A stretch of DNA of 28,208 bases from JAYREN01 sp041908845 (GTDB taxonomy: Bacteria; Acidobacteriota; Holophagae; Holophagales; Holophagaceae), in NCBI GenBank assembly GCA_041908845.1, contig JAYREN010000019.1, forward strand, positions 1 through 28,208, given 5' to 3'. Shown in pieces: positions 8,312 through 16,084 of this stretch. The notes under the pieces were generated by a model. The model saw only the letters and a list, made by a program, of their open reading frames with translations. It did no database searches and was not told the origin of the DNA. Within the stretch, counting starts at the first letter, position 1. Each line of letters starts with the position of its first letter. The position numbers and the translations under genes are program-made.

Positions 8312-8886
8312 CGCCCCTTTACCTTCTGCGCCACGGCCCCACGGCCGCCTCCCAGGCCGGTGCCCCCCTGGGCCGCCTGGATCTGCCGGTGCTGCCGGAG
8401 GGCGAGGCGCTCTGGCCCCTGGTCAAACAGGAACTGCTCGGTTTCGGCATCCAGCGGGTGCTCACCTCGGACCTCCAGCGGGCCCGGAACCACGCCCTGG
8501 ATCTGGGTCTGCCCTGCCTGGTGCTGCCGGATCTGGGCGAGCAGGCCTTCGGCGACTGGGATGGCCTGCCCTGGGAACAAGTGGTGGGAGCCGAGACCTT
8601 CTTCGCCAACCCCGCTCTGACCGCTCCGCCCGGTGGCGAGTCCTTCGCCCGCTGCGCCAGCCGCTCCCTGCTGGCTCTCCAGGGCGCCCTGGAGGGGGAA
8701 CTGCCCACCCTGGTGCTCGCCCACGGCGGCTCCCTTAGGGCCATCCTGGCGCACTTCTTGGGCCTGCCCCTGGAGCGCGCTCTGGACTTGGCTTGGCAGA
8801 CGTACGGCCTCACCAAACTCGAGGTCTATGCCCCCAACCGAGCTGTGCTGCGGTTTCATAACCGGAGTCTCATCAGCGGGTCTTGA
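8308..8886 (+). CDS. cobC: Alpha-ribazole phosphatase-like histidine phosphatase
   Basis: A 192-aa histidine phosphatase (phosphoglycerate-mutase-like fold). The RHG motif is LLRHGPT with catalytic H9, TSDLQRAR (53-60) gives the phosphate-binding Arg, and LAHGGSLRAIL (138-148) supplies the second His (H139). E78 in LGEQAFGDWDG is the likely proton donor. By ATGA overlap with cobS the favoured role is removal of the 5' phosphate from alpha-ribazole phosphate or cobamide phosphate. Histidine phosphatases are hard to separate by sequence, so the name leans on the neighbour. The gene closes the tightly spaced cluster; 113 nt follow before the next gene. Confidence 0.85.
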   Translation: MTPLYLLRHGPTAASQAGAPLGRLDLPVLPEGEALWPLVKQELLGFGIQRVLTSDLQRARNHALDLGLPCLVLPDLGEQAFGDWDGLPWEQVVGAETFFANPALTAPPGGESFARCASRSLLALQGALEGELPTLVLAHGGSLRAILAHFLGLPLERALDLAWQTYGLTKLEVYAPNRAVLRFHNRSLISGS

Positions 8887-8999
8887 GCGGGACTCGCGAG
8901 GGGTTTCAGGCGGGTACAGACCCAGGGATGCCACAAGAGGAGAGACCCCAAGGCCGCATGCAACAATGTCCACAGTCTCTACGTACGACAAGGACTCTC

Positions 9000-9539
9000 A
9001 TGACCGCCTCCGCCAAAGCCCCCAAGAAGGAAAAGATCAAGAAGCAGACGCCGGAGGAACGTCAGGCCGCGCTGCGCTACAACCACATGATGTACGGCCC
9101 CACGGCGGGGGAATTCCGGGCACCGGCCAAGAAGGTCAACTACGGGGCCGCCTACCTCGACCATCCCAAGTTCCAGGCCCTCATGGCTGCGTTCAAGAAA
9201 GGCACCGCGTTCAAGTTCGATGTGACCGTGAAGGAGAAGACCCTCACCATCGCCACGAATGGTGAGCACATTACCTTCGAGGGCAAGACCGTCTTCTACT
9301 CCCGCCCCTCCAACCGCCACGAGGACCATCTTCTGTTGGATCGCGTGGTCACACTTCAGTACCAAACCACCGAGGCCCTCGTGCATCTAGTGTTCGCGGT
9401 GTTGCGCACCTTCCCCGAGCTTGCAACACATACTCTGTCCTATCGGCACAACCAGTTCTTCTGGGGCACCGAGACCCTGGAAGCCGGCGTGGTCGAGCAT
9501 GGGCCCAACCTGCTGATCGGATCCTTCAAGCGGGTCTGA
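9000..9539 (+). CDS. Unrecognised 179-aa protein
   Basis: Not recognised. The N terminus is strongly basic (several Lys-Lys and Lys-Glu-Lys runs in residues 1-20), with no signal peptide or membrane helix, so it is probably cytoplasmic. The central part (about 70-110) alternates charged and hydrophobic residues like beta strands. The C-terminal third is helical then strand-rich, with a YRHNQFFWGTET segment. The ATG at 9000 has AAGGA 6 nt upstream; an in-frame extension back to 8883 lacks such a site. Codon use matches its neighbours. It stands alone between the cobC cluster and a 520-bp gap. Confidence 0.7.
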   Translation: MTASAKAPKKEKIKKQTPEERQAALRYNHMMYGPTAGEFRAPAKKVNYGAAYLDHPKFQALMAAFKKGTAFKFDVTVKEKTLTIATNGEHITFEGKTVFYSRPSNRHEDHLLLDRVVTLQYQTTEALVHLVFAVLRTFPELATHTLSYRHNQFFWGTETLEAGVVEHGPNLLIGSFKRV

Positions 9540-10061
9540 AGGCTTGGGCAGAAGGGCGAATCCATCCAGGGGGCCGAGGGTGGCCGCTAATCTGATAGCG
9601 GGTTGGAACGACACTTTTTGCGCTCTCCTGATTTTCAACGAGACTCAGCCAACAAAAGGGAACCGCGAAAGTCGCGAAATGCGCAAAATACGGCGCAGAG
9701 AGCCGCCTGGGTCGAAGGCTCCCAGCCGCCCGCGAAGAGGCGGCCGCCGTACCGATTCTCTTTCGCGCGCCCGAAGGACGTTTGGCGGTTAATTCTTGTT
9801 CTGGCTCGTAGGATGTCTTCCCAATCACCCGGCGAACGATTGGATGTGGATCATCTGCTATCAAGAGATGAGGCTGAGAATGGTTGGTAATCAGGTGCGC
9901 TATTTGCGTTCTTTGTGGCCAATTGCTTTCCGCATTGGTGGCCCTTCGCCTTGATGCAGACGGCCCGCTTTCTGCCAAATTTGCGGCCCAACCCAACCCT
10001 TATGCTCTATGGCCACAAGAACGCAAAGATCGCAAAAGAACGTTGGGATGATCCGCCCGCG
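9540..10061. other. 522-bp intergenic region with repeat remnants
   Basis: No convincing gene is seen on either strand. Base composition is lower in GC than its flanks. It contains three short repeat arms described separately (9662-9688, 9903-9920 and 10011-10040) and a small GCCGCC/GGCGGC hairpin near 9726-9745. The gap separates convergent genes (the unknown 179-aa protein and rlmN), so no promoter is expected. No clear terminator was found. Confidence 0.6.
9662..10046. repeat. Intergenic repeat with CGCAAA/CGCGAAA 9-nt units
   Basis: Positions 9662-9688 are three exact 9-nt units (ACCGCGAAA, GTCGCGAAA, TGCGCAAAA). Positions 9903-9920 and 10011-10027 form an inverted pair around GGCCACAA(A)GAACGCAAA, differing by one base deletion. 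The right arm continues with further CGCAAAA units to about 10040. About 90 nt separate the inverted arms. The construction parallels the repeats at 1258 and 21470 but uses a different unit. Confidence 0.7.
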
Positions 10062-11183
10062 TCAATGCGCCTCGGCCTTCTTCCGCCCTTCCCGTACCAG
10101 CTGTCCACAGGCACCCGCCACATCCTGGCCGCGGCTTCGGCGCACACTGAGGGTGAGACCGGCCTCGGAAAGCAGGCGGCCGATCTCGTGGATGCGTTCT
10201 TCCGTGGGCGGCTCGAAACCCGCGCCCTCGTGGGCGTTGAAGGGGATCAGGTTGATCTTGCTGGGGAAGCGCCGGGCAAAACGAACGAGGCGGTGGGCGT
10301 CTTCCAGGCTGTCGGTCACGCCCTTCAGCAGCACGTACTCCAGGGTGATGCGCTCGCCGTTCTCCAAGGGAAAGACCTGAAGGGCCCGGGCCAGGGCCTC
10401 CAGGTTCCATACCCGGTTCACGGGCATGATGCGCGAACGGTAGTCGTCGGTGGTGGCATTGAGGGAAAGGGCGAGGCGGGGACGTTTCGAGTAATTACCA
10501 AGGCGAGCGATGCCACTGACGAGCCCGGAAGTGCTGAGGGTGATGCGCCGGGGCGGGATGGCCAGCCCCTTGGGATCTGTGAGGATGGCGAAGGCCTCCA
10601 TCACGTGATCCAGATTGTGCATGGGCTCGCCCATGCCCATGAAGACAAGGTTCACCGGCTCCGGCGCGCGGTGGTCGTGGGCGTTCAGCATGGCCATCAC
10701 CTGACCCACGATTTCTGTCGAGGACAGATTCCGTACGATGCCCATCTGCCCTGTAGCGCAAAAGGTGCAGCCCATGGCGCAGCCCACCTGACTGGACAGA
10801 CACAGCGTCCGCCGAGCCTCGTAGGGCATGTGGACGCCCTCGATCTGCTTCCCGTCACCCAGGCGGAACACGTGCTTGGCGCTGCCGTCTTCGCTGGTGT
10901 GGGATTCCACGATCTCGGGCCAGGCCAGGTCCACCTCCGCCTCGAGGCGCTCCCGCAGCGCCTGGGGCAGATTGGTGAAGGCGTCCCAACGTGTGTAGCG
11001 GTGCTTGAAGAGGCCCTCGAAGACCTGGGTGGCCCGAAAGGCCGGCTCGCCCAGCGCGGCCAGGAGACCCTTCAGGGTCGCCAGGGCCATTCCGGCCGCA
11101 TTGGGTCGCAATGTTCCTTCCTGTTCAGGCGCAGGGGATGCCCACAGGGGCTGCGCCGCAGGACTTGACGGGCGTTCGGTCAT
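10062..11183 (-). CDS. rlmN: 23S rRNA/tRNA adenine C2 methyltransferase RlmN
   Basis: A 373-aa radical-SAM enzyme that methylates C2 of A2503 in 23S rRNA, and usually A37 of some tRNAs. The iron-sulfur cysteines are C135, C139 and C142 in QVGCAMGCTFCATGQMG. C359 in GACGQL matches the cysteine that forms the covalent methyl intermediate, and C128 (TLCLSSQ) is the other conserved cysteine. MGMGEP (183-188) and LALSLNA follow the family pattern. The start at 11183 is preferred because GGGAGG lies just upstream. The longer in-frame start at 11201 would place that site inside the gene. Last gene of a four-gene minus-strand operon. Confidence 0.97.
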   Translation of the reverse strand: MTERPSSPAAQPLWASPAPEQEGTLRPNAAGMALATLKGLLAALGEPAFRATQVFEGLFKHRYTRWDAFTNLPQALRERLEAEVDLAWPEIVESHTSEDGSAKHVFRLGDGKQIEGVHMPYEARRTLCLSSQVGCAMGCTFCATGQMGIVRNLSSTEIVGQVMAMLNAHDHRAPEPVNLVFMGMGEPMHNLDHVMEAFAILTDPKGLAIPPRRITLSTSGLVSGIARLGNYSKRPRLALSLNATTDDYRSRIMPVNRVWNLEALARALQVFPLENGERITLEYVLLKGVTDSLEDAHRLVRFARRFPSKINLIPFNAHEGAGFEPPTEERIHEIGRLLSEAGLTLSVRRSRGQDVAGACGQLVREGRKKAEAH

Positions 11184-11202
11184 TCCGAATTCCTCCCGCA
11201 AT

Positions 11203-11532
11203 TCAATCCAACGCGATCTTGAAGGTTCTCAGGAAAGCGCGATCCTCCTCGGACCACTGGGGGGACGTGCGTTCGGCTTCGGAGGGGAAGGTTGATTCCA
11301 TCGAGGCAAAGCGAGACTCATCTCTGCTCTGGAGGGCTTCTTCTTCCGGGGTTTCGCTCGTTTCTTCGCGCTTGTGAAGAGCTACGGTGGCTTCCAGAAG
11401 CAAGGTCACTTCGAAGCCTTCCCCCTGGATTTCCCTGGCCAGGGCGCGGCTGGCGGGATCGGCAGCCAGGGCCTGTACGAGTGCATGGCCGAGGCGATCC
11501 ACCAGCTCGTGCAAGTGCTCGGGGATCTCCAT
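11203..11532 (-). CDS. Small uncharacterised protein in the rlmN operon
   Basis: A 109-aa protein I do not recognise. It is largely helical and acidic: an amphipathic N-terminal half (HLHELVDRLGHALVQALAAD and EVTLLLEATVALHKREE) and an acidic, serine-rich C-terminal half ending SEEDRAFLRTFKIALD. No signal peptide or membrane segment. GGAGG lies 5 nt before the ATG. It starts 19 nt after the MscS stop and ends 19 nt before the rlmN start, so it is a genuine member of the operon. A cytoplasmic role is likely; nothing more can be said. Confidence 0.75.
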   Translation of the reverse strand: MEIPEHLHELVDRLGHALVQALAADPASRALAREIQGEGFEVTLLLEATVALHKREETSETPEEEALQSRDESRFASMESTFPSEAERTSPQWSEEDRAFLRTFKIALD

Positions 11533-11551
11533 CGCGGCCTCCAGGACAATT

Positions 11552-12973
11552 CTACACTCCGAACCAGCCCCGGATCTGGGCCAGCCACTGTTCCCGGCGC
11601 CCGGGGTGGGATCCGCCCTCGGCATCACCGGGAACCTGCAGGCGCGCCTCCATCAGGTCCACGAGGCGATCGAGGATCTGGGGCTCTCGCCGGATGCAGG
11701 TCTCGAAGGCCTCCTTGGGCACTTCCACCAGTTCGCAGGCCGTGGTGGCCACCACGGTGGCGTTCCGCCGCGCGCCGGTGAGCAGTGACGCCTCGCCGAA
11801 CCAGGCCCCGGCGTCGAGGTCCGCGACCGCCTCCCAGTAGAGCCCTGTATGCGGTTCGGTGCGCTCCACGGGCCGCACCACCCGAAGGCGTCCCTTCAGG
11901 ACATAGAAGAGGCTCTCGCCGGGATCGCCCTCGCGAATCAATCCTTCCTCCGGGGCCACATGCCGCACCTGGATGAGGCCCCGAAGCTCAGAGGCCCAGT
12001 CCACGGGCAGCTGCAGCTTGGCCAGGAGTTCTTTCAGGGCGGCTTCGCTCATCGCCTTTTCCCGGGGATGCAGCGTGGTCGCGCCGTGGGGACCGAGCAG
12101 GGGGAAACCTTCCCTGGGCAGCACGGTGTTGGCCAAGCGCATGGCCAGGAAATTCCCCGCCCGCCCATGGCGATAGCCGAGGGCCCACCAGCGCAGCTCC
12201 AGCACGGCGCCGCCCATATCGGCGCCCCACACCACGACCTCGGGGCGATGGTGGGGGTAGTGGGGAATCCCCGCCAGGGCGATGGTGAGCTTCTCCACGG
12301 CCACATGAAGCTCGGCATTGGGCTCCGTTACCACCTTGGCCGTGCGGCGATGCAGACCCGAGGGCACGTAGAGATTGGTGACAACCGATTGGGCGATGGC
12401 GCGGTTGGGAAAGATGTCCGTGTCGCCGTTCTCCGTGCGCAGCTGCACCGTGCGCCAGGTCATGGAAGTCACTTCGCCGATGAAGGTCTCCCGACCGGGG
12501 CCTCCGCGCAGGTTGCCCGACACCTCGATCCAGTCCCCCACCTCGAAGGCGGGATCCAGGCGCATGGAGATCCCGGCAAAGAGGTTGCCCAGAGTTTCCT
12601 GGAGGGAAAGACCGATCACCGCCGCCGCGATGGCGCCCGTGCCCAGCAGTTGGCCGACACTGACCCCCAGACCATTCTTGAGGATGAACCAGCCGGCGAT
12701 GCCGTAGAGAAGTACCACGATGAGATCCCGCGCGAAGCCCGGCGTGGCGGTCCTCCGCTCCCGAAGAAGCGGATCCAGCAGCAGGAAGGCCAGCAGGCGG
12801 ATGAAGCCATAGGCTGCGGCCAGCTGCACCAGGACCCGGCTCCACCGCTCCACTTCGGGATGAAGGCGATCGTGGAGCAATAGACTCGCCGCGACGCCCA
12901 GCAGCCCTAGGAAGAGGATCCAGGCCAGGGTGCGGCGACCGGAGGTGACGCGGGTTCGGAGATCGCGGAACAT
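11552..12973 (-). CDS. MscS-type channel with cyclic-nucleotide-binding domain
   Basis: A 473-aa inner-membrane protein. Hydrophobic segments lie at about 16-34, 46-69 and 82-99. The pore-lining MscS helix with its Gly/Ala pattern follows (GAIAAAVIGLSLQETLGNLFAG, split at the known kink, 113-134), then the MscS beta domain (about 140-215). Residues about 325-435 are a cNMP-binding domain. Its phosphate-binding cassette looks intact (FGEASLLTGARRNATVV, 392-408, with G393, E394 and R403). MscS proteins with this fusion are known as bCNG-type channels and are thought to be gated by cyclic nucleotides rather than tension. It starts 12 nt after the ThiE-like gene. The ribosome-binding site is weak. 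Confidence 0.93.
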   Translation of the reverse strand: MFRDLRTRVTSGRRTLAWILFLGLLGVAASLLLHDRLHPEVERWSRVLVQLAAAYGFIRLLAFLLLDPLLRERRTATPGFARDLIVVLLYGIAGWFILKNGLGVSVGQLLGTGAIAAAVIGLSLQETLGNLFAGISMRLDPAFEVGDWIEVSGNLRGGPGRETFIGEVTSMTWRTVQLRTENGDTDIFPNRAIAQSVVTNLYVPSGLHRRTAKVVTEPNAELHVAVEKLTIALAGIPHYPHHRPEVVVWGADMGGAVLELRWWALGYRHGRAGNFLAMRLANTVLPREGFPLLGPHGATTLHPREKAMSEAALKELLAKLQLPVDWASELRGLIQVRHVAPEEGLIREGDPGESLFYVLKGRLRVVRPVERTEPHTGLYWEAVADLDAGAWFGEASLLTGARRNATVVATTACELVEVPKEAFETCIRREPQILDRLVDLMEARLQVPGDAEGGSHPGRREQWLAQIRGWFGV

Positions 12974-12985
12974 GCCCGAAGGATA

Positions 12986-13570
12986 CTACCCCCAGGCCTC
13001 CCGCAATCTTCCCACCACGCCGAGAGGATCGGCCGCCAGCCAGAGGGACCGGATCATGGCTACGCCGGCCAGGCGCGGATGGCGCACTCGCCCGCAGTTC
13101 TCCGGCGTGATACCCCCCAGGGCCAGGAAGTCTCCGCCGAAGGGTGGCAGGGCCTCCAGTCGCCGATGCAGTTGGTCGACTCCCAGCGCGGGGCCCTTGC
13201 CTGGAGTCTCGAAGACCGGAGAGAGGATCAACTGCCGGGCCCCTCGGCGCGAACCGAATTGTGAGGGCTCGTGCAGCGGGCGCGACACAGGCAGCAGCGT
13301 TTCGGGAACCTCGGGATACGCCTCGGGGGCGTGCAGCCCACATCCTGCGGCGAGGGCCACCTCCAATCGACCGTTCACCCAGATCTTCAGTCCTGGCGCC
13401 CGATCCTGCACCCATCGCGTCAGATCCAGCAGCGCCCGAATGCCCAGCCCCTTTTCCCGGATCATCACGGCGTCGATTCCCGAGGCCGTTACGCGGCGCC
13501 AGGAGGCTTCTTCGAAGCCCACACCGGGGGAAACGGCCAGGATGATCATGGGCTCCATGTCTCCAATCAT
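12986..13570 (-). CDS. ThiE/TenI-like TIM-barrel protein
   Basis: A 194-aa protein of the thiamine-phosphate synthase/TenI family. Matching segments are MIREKGL (36-42), LKIWVNGR (61-68), CGLHAPE (77-83), LSPVFETPGKG (116-126) and LALGGI (149-154). ThiE itself couples HMP-pyrophosphate with thiazole phosphate. Here the usual NDR metal-binding motif reads N66-G67-R68, losing the Asp. The protein is also shorter than typical ThiE (about 210 aa). It may therefore be a TenI-like paralogue or a divergent enzyme. No other thiamine gene adjoins. Starts at 13570, 13558 and 13549 are all possible; none has a decisive ribosome-binding site. First gene of the operon running to rlmN. Confidence 0.75.
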   Translation of the reverse strand: MIGDMEPMIILAVSPGVGFEEASWRRVTASGIDAVMIREKGLGIRALLDLTRWVQDRAPGLKIWVNGRLEVALAAGCGLHAPEAYPEVPETLLPVSRPLHEPSQFGSRRGARQLILSPVFETPGKGPALGVDQLHRRLEALPPFGGDFLALGGITPENCGRVRHPRLAGVAMIRSLWLAADPLGVVGRLREAWG

Positions 13571-13617
13571 GCCTCAACCCGCGCCCCACGGCCCTTATCC
13601 AATGATTTTACGAAGCC

Positions 13618-13636
13618 GTGACCCTATTCAGGTCAC
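13618..13636. promoter_or_regulatory. Dyad GTGACC-N7-GGTCAC, candidate Rrf2 operator
   Basis: A perfect 6+6 inverted repeat in the gap between the divergent ThiE-like and Rrf2 genes. On the minus strand it sits just upstream of a TAAAAT -10-like hexamer (about 13607-13602), so a bound regulator could cover the -35 zone of the thiE-like operon and the rrf2 leader. Rrf2 proteins bind dyads and often autoregulate. Binding here is inferred. Confidence 0.45.
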
Positions 13637-13679
13637 ACTGACATTCATTAATTACGGGGCTGGAAACAGGAGGTTGCCC

Positions 13680-14207
13680 ATGTTTCCCCTTTCTCTCACC
13701 ACCGGCTATGCGGTGCTGGCTCTCAATTGCATGAAGACGCCCGGGGGCGACCCCGTGCAGGTAGCCTCTGTCGCCACGGCCACCGGACTTCCGGGCCCTT
13801 TTCTCTCCAAGATCGTGAATCGTCTGGCCACGCAGGGCCTGGTAAAGACTCGCCGGGGGCGCAATGGGGGCGTGGTGCTGGCCCGACCCGCCGCTCAGAT
13901 CACCCTGGTGGATATCGTGCGGGCCGTGGATGGCGAGGACTGGGACAAGGGCTGCTTTCTGGGGCTCCGCAAGTGCGGCGTGCCCGAGGGCCACTGCCCC
14001 ATTCACGAGTTCTGGCTCGAGCAGATCGAGTGCTTCCGGGTGAAGATGGGCTCCATCACTCTGGCCCAACTGGATTGCTTCGATCCCCTCAAGGCCACCG
14101 CCGATGGACTCCTGGGGCCGGCAGCCTTCGGGGTCACAACTTCTGAAAACAGAGGGCGCGACGGCTGCCCGCACGAGTGCGGCTCAGGCGAAAACACCTG
14201 TCATTAG
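13680..14207 (+). CDS. Rrf2-family iron-sulfur transcription regulator
   Basis: A 175-aa regulator. The N-terminal winged helix (1-80) has the family pattern LTTGYAVLALNCM, VASVATATGLPGPFLSKIVNRLATQGLVKTRRGRNGGVVLARP. A cluster C92-x6-C99-x6-C106 with H109 in the dimerisation region fits iron-sulfur coordination, close to but not identical with the IscR C-x5-C-x5-C spacing. Such proteins sense Fe-S status, nitric oxide or redox. AGGAGG lies 7 nt before the ATG, an excellent site. After about residue 150 comes an unusual tail with three more cysteines (GCPHECGSGENTCH). The TAG stop is made by the TA target plus the first G of the inserted 149-bp element, so the tail may be altered from the ancestral one. 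Confidence 0.92.
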   Translation: MFPLSLTTGYAVLALNCMKTPGGDPVQVASVATATGLPGPFLSKIVNRLATQGLVKTRRGRNGGVVLARPAAQITLVDIVRAVDGEDWDKGCFLGLRKCGVPEGHCPIHEFWLEQIECFRVKMGSITLAQLDCFDPLKATADGLLGPAAFGVTTSENRGRDGCPHECGSGENTCH

Positions 14208-14355
14208 GGTCTGTTTTCAGCGTGGGGTGCGCCCAGCGGCGTCTGCGGCCACCTCCCTCTCGGTATCGCCTACGGCGATACGCGAGACGAACAGACTGAT
14301 GCTGGATCACGCGGCTGGACCCGTCGCGGCTCGCATCCACATTGAAAACAGACTC
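14207..14355. mobile_element. 149-bp MITE-like element with terminal inverted repeats
   Basis: The ends are inverted repeats of about 26 bp: the left reads GGGTCTGTTTTCAGCGTGG, and the right, on the other strand, GAGTCTGTTTTCAATGTGG, with mostly transition mismatches. A TA dinucleotide flanks each end (14205-14206 and 14356-14357), as expected for a TA target duplication. The middle folds into a hairpin (14258-14270 with 14274-14287, loop TAC, one bulge). No transposase is encoded. A related 11-mer lies at 14143-14153 inside the Rrf2 gene, and an internal AACAGACT appears at 14290-14297. It would depend on a transposase elsewhere in the genome; the family is not identified. Confidence 0.7.
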
Positions 14356-15965
14356 TACCGTGATTGCGCCAGCACGCGCTCCCGATCCAGGGCCGGAATG
14401 ATCCGCCAGTAGTTGGTCTCGGGAATGCCCAGGGTGGGCTGACTCAGCACGTGCTCGAAGAGCAGGTTCCGCAGGGAAACCGGGTTCACCACTTCGGCCT
14501 TGCCCTTGAAGTGGACGGCCTCCAAGTACCCGCCCTCGCCGCTCAATCGGTAGCTGGTGACCGCCAGGGTGAAGGCCTGGTTCTCCTTCACGGGCTGGCC
14601 CTGGAACCTGAGATCCACCACCCGCTGACCTACGGGCTTGCTGAGATCAAGGCCGTAGGTGACCCCCTCGATCATGTCGAAGTCGAAGCCCGGCACCTCG
14701 CGGTTGAAGAGCTCCGAAAGATGGCTGAAGTTGTAGTATCGGGCCGCGTGCTCCAGCCAAAGTTTGACCTGCAGACCCGTCAACCGGATGCGAGCCACCT
14801 TGTTCTCATAGGGCATTAGGGCCCAGAACTGCCGGATGGAGGTGGGGCCCTTGGGCACGAAGTAGCGGGTGGACGGACTGAAGGCCGCCGAGAGCTGTGC
14901 CCCCACGGCCCGCTTCTGCACCGTGTGGAGGAGCTGCACCAGGGCCGAATCCTCCATCCGGGACCAGCGCCCATCCAGGTCGACCACAAGGTTCGTCGCG
15001 AAGGTGTCGAGGTACTGATTGGTGTGCACCATCAGGGGTGCCGTGAGTTCCAGCACTTGAGGATCATTGGGGGTCTCCAGAGTGGGCCGCTCCAGGCGGG
15101 TTTCGACGGCGACCAGCCTCCACCGATTCTTCTCCTTCCTGAGCAGGAGGTCGGAAATACCCAGCGCCTCGCCCTTCGAGAGGCTCTGGAGGATGGGCAC
15201 ACCCTTATGGCGGGTGGTGATGGCCTGGTGGGTGTGGCCCGCCAGCACGAGATCGATGCCCGGCACCCGCTCGATGAGGGCCAGCACCTGATCATCTTCG
15301 AAGGGTCCGGCCCCGGTGGCGCCTTGACCCGAATGGAACGCCACGATCACCACATCGGCCTTTTCCTTCTCCCGGAGCACGGGGATCAGGGTCCGGGCCG
15401 TCTCCACGGCATCCAGAACCCGCAGACCGTCCAGCTGGGCAGGATCCGCAATCCGGGCCAGACCGGAGGTGGTAAGTCCCAGAATGGCCACCCGGGCCCC
15501 CCCCATTTCAACCAGGGCATAAGGGGTGAAGGCACTCTTGCCCGTGGCGGTCAGAGCGATATTGGCCCCCAGCCAGGGAAACACGGCTTGTTCTTCGGCC
15601 TTGCGGAGCACCGCCTGCCCCCAGTCGAAGTCGTGGTTGCCCACCGCCATGGCGTGATAGCCCAGGGCGTTCATGATGGCTACAGAGGGGTCCCCCATCT
15701 CGGAGTGCAACCGGGCCCGAACGTAGGCCAGGGGTTCGCCCTGCAGGGTGTCGCCGCAGTCCACCAGCAAAGTATTGGGTTGCTTGGCCTTGTGCTCTCG
15801 GATGAGGGTGGCCACCTTGGCCCAGCCCCGGGCGACCGGCGCCAAAGTGTAGGGGTCCTCGGGCATCACCGCCGCGTGCATATCGGTGGTGGAAAGGACC
15901 TGGAGCCGCAATTCCTGGGCGGAAAGAGACATGGCAACGAGCAGGATGCAGATCCAACGGATCAC
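14355..15965 (-). CDS. Periplasmic 5'-nucleotidase / 2',3'-cyclic phosphodiesterase
   Basis: A 536-aa exported metallophosphoesterase of the UshA/CpdB type, with signal peptide MIRWICILLVAMSLSAQE. Metal ligands are visible in order: D28 and H30 (STTDMHA), D72 (VDCGDTLQGE), N110-H111 (GNHDFDWG), H211 (AFHSG), H244 and H246 (AGHTHQ). The C-terminal nucleotide-binding domain shows FVPKGPTSIRQFWALMPYEN and FDFDMIEGVTYGLDLSKPVG, the latter closer to CpdB than to UshA. It would scavenge nucleotides or cyclic nucleotides in the periplasm. Its TAG stop uses the flanking TA and the terminal base of the inserted element. Removing the element restores TAA at the same codon, so the protein is unchanged. 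Confidence 0.92.
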   Translation of the reverse strand: MIRWICILLVAMSLSAQELRLQVLSTTDMHAAVMPEDPYTLAPVARGWAKVATLIREHKAKQPNTLLVDCGDTLQGEPLAYVRARLHSEMGDPSVAIMNALGYHAMAVGNHDFDWGQAVLRKAEEQAVFPWLGANIALTATGKSAFTPYALVEMGGARVAILGLTTSGLARIADPAQLDGLRVLDAVETARTLIPVLREKEKADVVIVAFHSGQGATGAGPFEDDQVLALIERVPGIDLVLAGHTHQAITTRHKGVPILQSLSKGEALGISDLLLRKEKNRWRLVAVETRLERPTLETPNDPQVLELTAPLMVHTNQYLDTFATNLVVDLDGRWSRMEDSALVQLLHTVQKRAVGAQLSAAFSPSTRYFVPKGPTSIRQFWALMPYENKVARIRLTGLQVKLWLEHAARYYNFSHLSELFNREVPGFDFDMIEGVTYGLDLSKPVGQRVVDLRFQGQPVKENQAFTLAVTSYRLSGEGGYLEAVHFKGKAEVVNPVSLRNLLFEHVLSQPTLGIPETNYWRIIPALDRERVLAQSR

Positions 15966-16084
15966 GGGTGCCTCCAGGGGACTCCCCCAAGATACTCTGG
16001 AAGGCCATCTGGGCTGGGCCTTCAGGCTTTCGTTTGGAAAGGCCCCCCCCGGACGGTAAACTGATCCTGCACTCAGGCGCTTCC

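Noticed and set aside
11988..13589. 533-codon minus-strand open frame
   Set aside because: It is an Arg/Gly/Pro-rich out-of-frame shadow of the MscS channel and ThiE-like genes.
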